Shown in pieces: positions 20,043 through 22,793 of a stretch of DNA of 22,793 nt. Location of the stretch: the NCBI RefSeq assembly GCF_964228735.1, contig NZ_CAXRBQ010000143.1:1-22793 (forward strand), in the 5' to 3' direction. The stretch's first letter is position 1, and each line of letters begins with the position of its first letter. A program made the position numbers and the translations under genes. Source of the DNA: Pontibacterium sp964228735. Its GTDB lineage: Bacteria; Pseudomonadota; Gammaproteobacteria; Pseudomonadales; Balneatricaceae. Under the pieces are notes generated by a model that was given only the letters and a program-made list of their open reading frames with translations, did no database searches and was not told where the DNA came from.

Positions 20043-21242
20043 ATGGACAGTTCCCTTAGCAACTACCGCACCCCAACTCATGTCCTGCCTTTGCTGGCAC
20101 TGGCCAGCCTCTTAGCGACCTCCGTCTGGTTTGCAGTCAACGCAGTGCTTCCTTCTCTCACGCAGATGCTTGGTGAGGAGCAAACACCCGCGGGGATTAC
20201 CATTGCCGTACAACTGGGTTTTATTGTCGGAACTTTTGTATTTGCCGCCTTGGCCATTGCGGACCGCTTCCTCCCCAGCCGCGTCTTCCTGATCAGTGCG
20301 CTACTCTCTGCGGGAGCCAACTACAGTGTGATCTGGCTCTCTGAGAGCTACGAATCCATTTTGGTTGCCCGTTTTCTCGTCGGTTTCTTCCTCGCTGGCA
20401 TCTATCCGGTGGGTATGAAGATCGCGGTGAGCTGGTATCCAAAGGGCTTGGGATTAGCACTGGGCTTCCTGGTAGGTGCACTGGTGCTGGGCACCGCATT
20501 TCCGCATTTTGTAAGGGCTCTGGGCCAGGACTGGCCCTGGCAAGTCGTCATCCAGACCACATCCATCGCCGCCGCTTCAGGCGGTCTTGTTATCTGGCTG
20601 TTACTGGGCGACGGCCCCAACCGCCCGGTTTCTGGCGAGCTGCACCCCAAGGCCCTCATTGATGCGTTTCGATCTCCCGATTTTCGCGCGTCGGCCTGCG
20701 GCTATTTTGGCCACATGTGGGAACTATATACCTTCTGGGCTTTTGTTCCGGTGTGGCTGGTCGCATATCAGCAGTGGCATCAGATAGATTCCCTTGCGAT
20801 CTCGTTCTGGAGTTTCCTGATCATCGGTGCCGGCGCACTGGGCTGTGCAGGCGGCGGACTGTTAACGCCACGTGTCGGTCCCGCACCTGTCGCGGGAATC
20901 CAGCTCACCATCTCTGGCCTTTGCTGCCTGCTTTCACCACTGATCTTTCTACTGCCGTTAGAAGCATTTCTGATTGCACTGCTAATCTGGGGTATTACCG
21001 TCGCGGGTGATTCCCCTCAGTTTTCCGCATTGAACGCAGTGAACGCTCCTTCCCATCTGGCAGGCTCCGCCCTCACGATGGTTAACTGCATCGGATTCAG
21101 TATTTCGATTATCAGCCTGCAGGTGGTGGAATGGTTTGCGACAAGCCTGGCGGATCAGTGGCTGTTTCTTCTGCTGCTACCTGGACCTGTGATTGGCATG
21201 CTGTACTTCCGCCCGGCCCTGATGAAAGAACTGACAGATTAA
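20043..21242 (+). CDS. Major facilitator superfamily transporter, substrate unknown
   Basis: This 399-residue protein has the pattern of a 12-span MFS carrier. The first helix is LPLLALASLLATSVWFAVNA. The loop between helices 2 and 3 contains ADRFLPSR in place of the usual GxxxDRxGRR motif. Later come LVARFLVGFFLAGIYPVGMK and WYPKGLGLALGFLVGALVLGTAFPHF. The second half begins near FRASACGYFGHMWELYTFWAFVPVWL. The ATG at 20043 is preferred, with AGGA about ten bases upstream. The open frame to 19905 would add 46 residues of non-membrane sequence. A Rho-independent terminator follows at once. There is no neighbouring gene to hint at the substrate, which I cannot name. Confidence 0.88.
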   Translation: MDSSLSNYRTPTHVLPLLALASLLATSVWFAVNAVLPSLTQMLGEEQTPAGITIAVQLGFIVGTFVFAALAIADRFLPSRVFLISALLSAGANYSVIWLSESYESILVARFLVGFFLAGIYPVGMKIAVSWYPKGLGLALGFLVGALVLGTAFPHFVRALGQDWPWQVVIQTTSIAAASGGLVIWLLLGDGPNRPVSGELHPKALIDAFRSPDFRASACGYFGHMWELYTFWAFVPVWLVAYQQWHQIDSLAISFWSFLIIGAGALGCAGGGLLTPRVGPAPVAGIQLTISGLCCLLSPLIFLLPLEAFLIALLIWGITVAGDSPQFSALNAVNAPSHLAGSALTMVNCIGFSISIISLQVVEWFATSLADQWLFLLLLPGPVIGMLYFRPALMKELTD

Positions 21243-21250
21243 AGTGAAAC

Positions 21251-21284
21251 GGCGCAGTTGCTTCCCGTGCACTGCGCCTGTTTT
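21251..21284 (+). terminator. Rho-independent terminator after the MFS gene
   Basis: GGCGCAGT (21251-21258) and ACTGCGCC (21271-21278) form a perfect eight-base GC-rich stem with a 12-base loop, followed by TGTTTT. It starts nine bases after the MFS stop and lies between converging genes, so it may serve both strands. Confidence 0.85.
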
Positions 21285-21301
21285 AAGCGGAATATACGTA
21301 C

Positions 21302-21631
21302 TTAGGTACAGCCAGCGTCGTAACGCTGCTCTTCCATATGTCGCTGCGCTTCTTCCTGCGCCACTGCTTTGCGTACGGTTTCGAGCTGGTCCAACTCATC
21401 ATCCGTGAAACAATCCAACGCTTCTTTCAGCGCAACTTCCAGCAGTTCACCCGCGATGCAGTTGAGATCCTGCTGATAGACCAACGACATGGTTTTCAGC
21501 TGGTCGTAAAGCTCGGTTGGGATAGGTGCTTTTACGCTTTTCACCGAAGAGCTTGAGAGATCACAGTGCGGTCCGGCATCCTCGCCGCTGGCACGTAGTT
21601 TCTCCACCAGCTCGGTAATCTGGGTTTTCAT
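21302..21631 (-). CDS. Small protein with ribbon-helix-helix-like core, function unknown
   Basis: This 109-residue protein has a very strong ribosome site (AGGAGG, four bases before the ATG). The middle part, VKAPIPTELYDQLKTMSLVY, then a helix QQDLNCIAGELLEVALKEAL, has the strand-helix-helix character of CopG/Arc-type ribbon-helix-helix proteins. This includes an alternating 'KAPIP.EL...L' strand and a second helix. An N-terminal helix (ITELVEKLRASGED) and an acidic C-terminal helix (DDELDQLETVRKAVAQEEAQ) flank it, with a final Cys-Thr. No toxin-like partner is next to it. I cannot assign a family with confidence. DNA binding is a guess from shape. Confidence 0.7.
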   Translation of the reverse strand: MKTQITELVEKLRASGEDAGPHCDLSSSSVKSVKAPIPTELYDQLKTMSLVYQQDLNCIAGELLEVALKEALDCFTDDELDQLETVRKAVAQEEAQRHMEEQRYDAGCT

Positions 21632-21687
21632 AATGCCTCCTGATCGCTCCTAAGGGGTTCAAGAGATGTGGCTACTTCCTCTATTCA

Positions 21688-21715
21688 GGTATAGCAGTGC
21701 AGCAGGCGAAGTAAA
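21688..21715 (-). promoter_or_regulatory. Candidate promoter of the small RHH-like gene
   Basis: On the minus strand TTTACT (21715-21710), a 16-base spacer and TATACC (21693-21688) each match four of six consensus positions. It lies about 60 bases upstream of the start codon. Confidence 0.35.
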
Positions 21716-21854
21716 ACCGAAGGTAGGATTAAGCCAGCCATATCACTCAATTGATTTAGTACAACCTTCGCATACACCTGCAATATGACGCCTCAATACA
21801 AGTGGATGTCGCACCATCATAATCACCGTATTTCCCAAATCATAAAATAGCGAT

Positions 21855-21903
21855 AAAGGGCTTAATGAAACTCTCTCCATGAGAATTCATTGAGCCCTTT
21901 TTG
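21855..21903 (+). terminator. Strong intrinsic terminator with no gene in front of it
   Basis: AAAGGGCTTAATGAA (21855-21869) pairs with TTCATTGAGCCCTTT (21886-21900) over 15 positions with one G-T pair. An inner TCTC/GAGA adds to the stem, and T residues follow. On the plus strand the nearest upstream gene is the MFS gene 600 bases away, which has its own terminator. Apart from this hairpin and the promoters, the 378-base gap 21632-22009 shows no gene. Confidence 0.75.
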
Positions 21904-21943
21904 CCTTAGCAGCAAGCACTTAGACTCAGCGTAAATTTCCTCA

Positions 21944-21983
21944 TCAATGAGTTATTGAACGCTCAGTCCACCACAACTACGAT
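21944..21983 (+). promoter_or_regulatory. Promoter and small dyad upstream of the GlxA-family regulator
   Basis: TTGAAC (21955-21960), a 17-base spacer and TACGAT (21978-21983) form a reasonable sigma70 promoter 27 bases before the start codon. TCAAT (21944-21948) and ATTGA (21954-21958) form a dyad overlapping the -35 box and could be an operator. Confidence 0.5.
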
Positions 21984-22009
21984 TAGCCTAAAACAATAAG
22001 AAAAAAGCT

Positions 22010-22793
22010 ATGATTCTGAAGCCCGACAGTGACGGTGTATTCACCGTTTCGTTTTTGTTGATTCCTGAATACGCAATGGTTGCGCTCCTTTCTGCGATCG
22101 AACCTATGCGTGTTGCAAACCGCATGGCCGGACGTAAGGTTTTCCGTTGGCAATTGCTCTCGGAGGACGGTCAAACCGTCCAAGCCAGCAACGACCTCGC
22201 GCTTGTTCAGACGACCAATATTAGTGAGGTGGAAACCCCGACCAATCTATTTGTGTGTTCCAGCTTCAATCCGGAAAACCACCTGCGTGAAGAGACCATC
22301 AGCTGGCTGAAAAAGCTCTATCGCGGTGGCACACATATCGGCGCCATGGATACCGGTTGTTACCTTCTGGCGGCCGCCGGCATCCTGAAGAACTGCCGTA
22401 TCACTCTGCACTGGGAAGCGCTGCCCGCTTTCCATGAAGATCATCCCGACGTGGAAGTTACCAACGAACTGTTTGAGATCGACCGTCACCTGATCACCTG
22501 TGCCGGTGGTACCTCGGCCATCGATATGATGCTGCATATCATCCAGACAGAGCTGGGCGACAAGCTGGCACTGGACGTCTGTGAGCAGTTCATCAAAACC
22601 GGTATTCGTCAGAAGTCAGACAAACAAAGGATCGACCTGGCGGCGCGCCTGAATATCCATCATCCACGCCTCCTCAAAGGATTGGCGATGATGGAGCAGA
22701 ATATGGATGACCCGCTGACGACATCACAGCTGGCGGAGAAATCACATATCTCGGTGCGTCAGTTGCAGCGTTTGTTCCAGTCTCATATGGGGA
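22010..22793 (+). CDS. GlxA-family AraC-type transcriptional regulator, N-terminal part (partial)
   Basis: The frame stays open from the ATG at 22010 to the window edge, giving 261 complete codons. The N-terminal region is a DJ-1/PfpI-like (class I glutaminase fold) sensor domain: VSFLLIPEYAMVALLSAIEP, VFRWQLLSEDG, HIGAMDTGCYLLAAAGIL (Cys at the nucleophile-elbow position), then ITLHWEALPAF and LITCAGGTSAIDMMLHII. An AraC helix-turn-helix begins at TTSQLAEKSHISVRQLQRLFQ and is cut by the edge. This order is that of GlxA-type regulators such as GbdR and CdhR, many of which control amine or amino-acid catabolism. The ligand cannot be named. The ribosome site is weak (AAGAAAAAAG). The sequence stops before the second HTH. 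Confidence 0.9.
   Translation, partial: MILKPDSDGVFTVSFLLIPEYAMVALLSAIEPMRVANRMAGRKVFRWQLLSEDGQTVQASNDLALVQTTNISEVETPTNLFVCSSFNPENHLREETISWLKKLYRGGTHIGAMDTGCYLLAAAGILKNCRITLHWEALPAFHEDHPDVEVTNELFEIDRHLITCAGGTSAIDMMLHIIQTELGDKLALDVCEQFIKTGIRQKSDKQRIDLAARLNIHHPRLLKGLAMMEQNMDDPLTTSQLAEKSHISVRQLQRLFQSHMG

Overview
The window looks like the chromosome of a gammaproteobacterium, most likely a marine Oceanospirillales-type organism. This is inferred from protein style and gene content only. About 15.7 kb of it is one minus-strand operon for cobalt uptake and vitamin B12 (corrin ring) synthesis. The remaining 7 kb holds unrelated housekeeping, membrane and regulatory genes.

The B12 operon is read from right to left. 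It starts with a sigma70-type promoter (15768-15773 / 15745-15750) and a cobalamin riboswitch (about 15538-15710). The order is: a periplasmic DUF4198 protein (CbiK/NikK type), cbiM, a single-span periplasmic accessory protein (CbiL/NikL type), cbiQ, cbiO, a fused AAA+/VWA chelatase subunit (chlD type), cobO, cobB, cbiD, cobK, cobH, cobL, cobI, a shortened cbiG, cobJ, cobM, cobW, and the first 28 codons of cobN, which runs off the left edge. Most neighbours overlap by 1-17 bases (ATGA or TGATG junctions). The only two real gaps, about 105 bases each (cobK/cobH and cbiG/cobJ), are both filled by pairs of REP-like palindromes.

The products fit one task. CbiMQO plus two periplasmic helpers import cobalt. 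The methyltransferases and other ring enzymes (CobI, CobJ, CobM, CbiD, CobK, CobL, CobH) build hydrogenobyrinate, and CobB amidates it. CobN with the ChlD-like motor inserts cobalt late, with CobW as the probable metallochaperone, and CobO adenosylates. The set mixes 'aerobic' markers (CobN, CobK, fused CobL) with 'anaerobic' ones (CbiD, CbiG). CobG, CobF, CobS and CobT are not in the window.

Right of the riboswitch are: a YohC/Yip1-family membrane protein (+); a convergent ArsR-family regulator with a divergent RlmJ-like methyltransferase (-); nnrU (+), divergent from arsR; a membrane-anchored protein of Ig-like/DUF1573 appearance with an Arg-rich repeat tail (-); an MFS transporter (+); a small ribbon-helix-helix-like protein (-); and the start of a GlxA/AraC-type regulator (+) cut by the right edge. 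Intergenic regions contain several hairpins, including one strong terminator with no obvious gene in front of it. No tRNA, rRNA, CRISPR array, transposase or prophage gene was seen.
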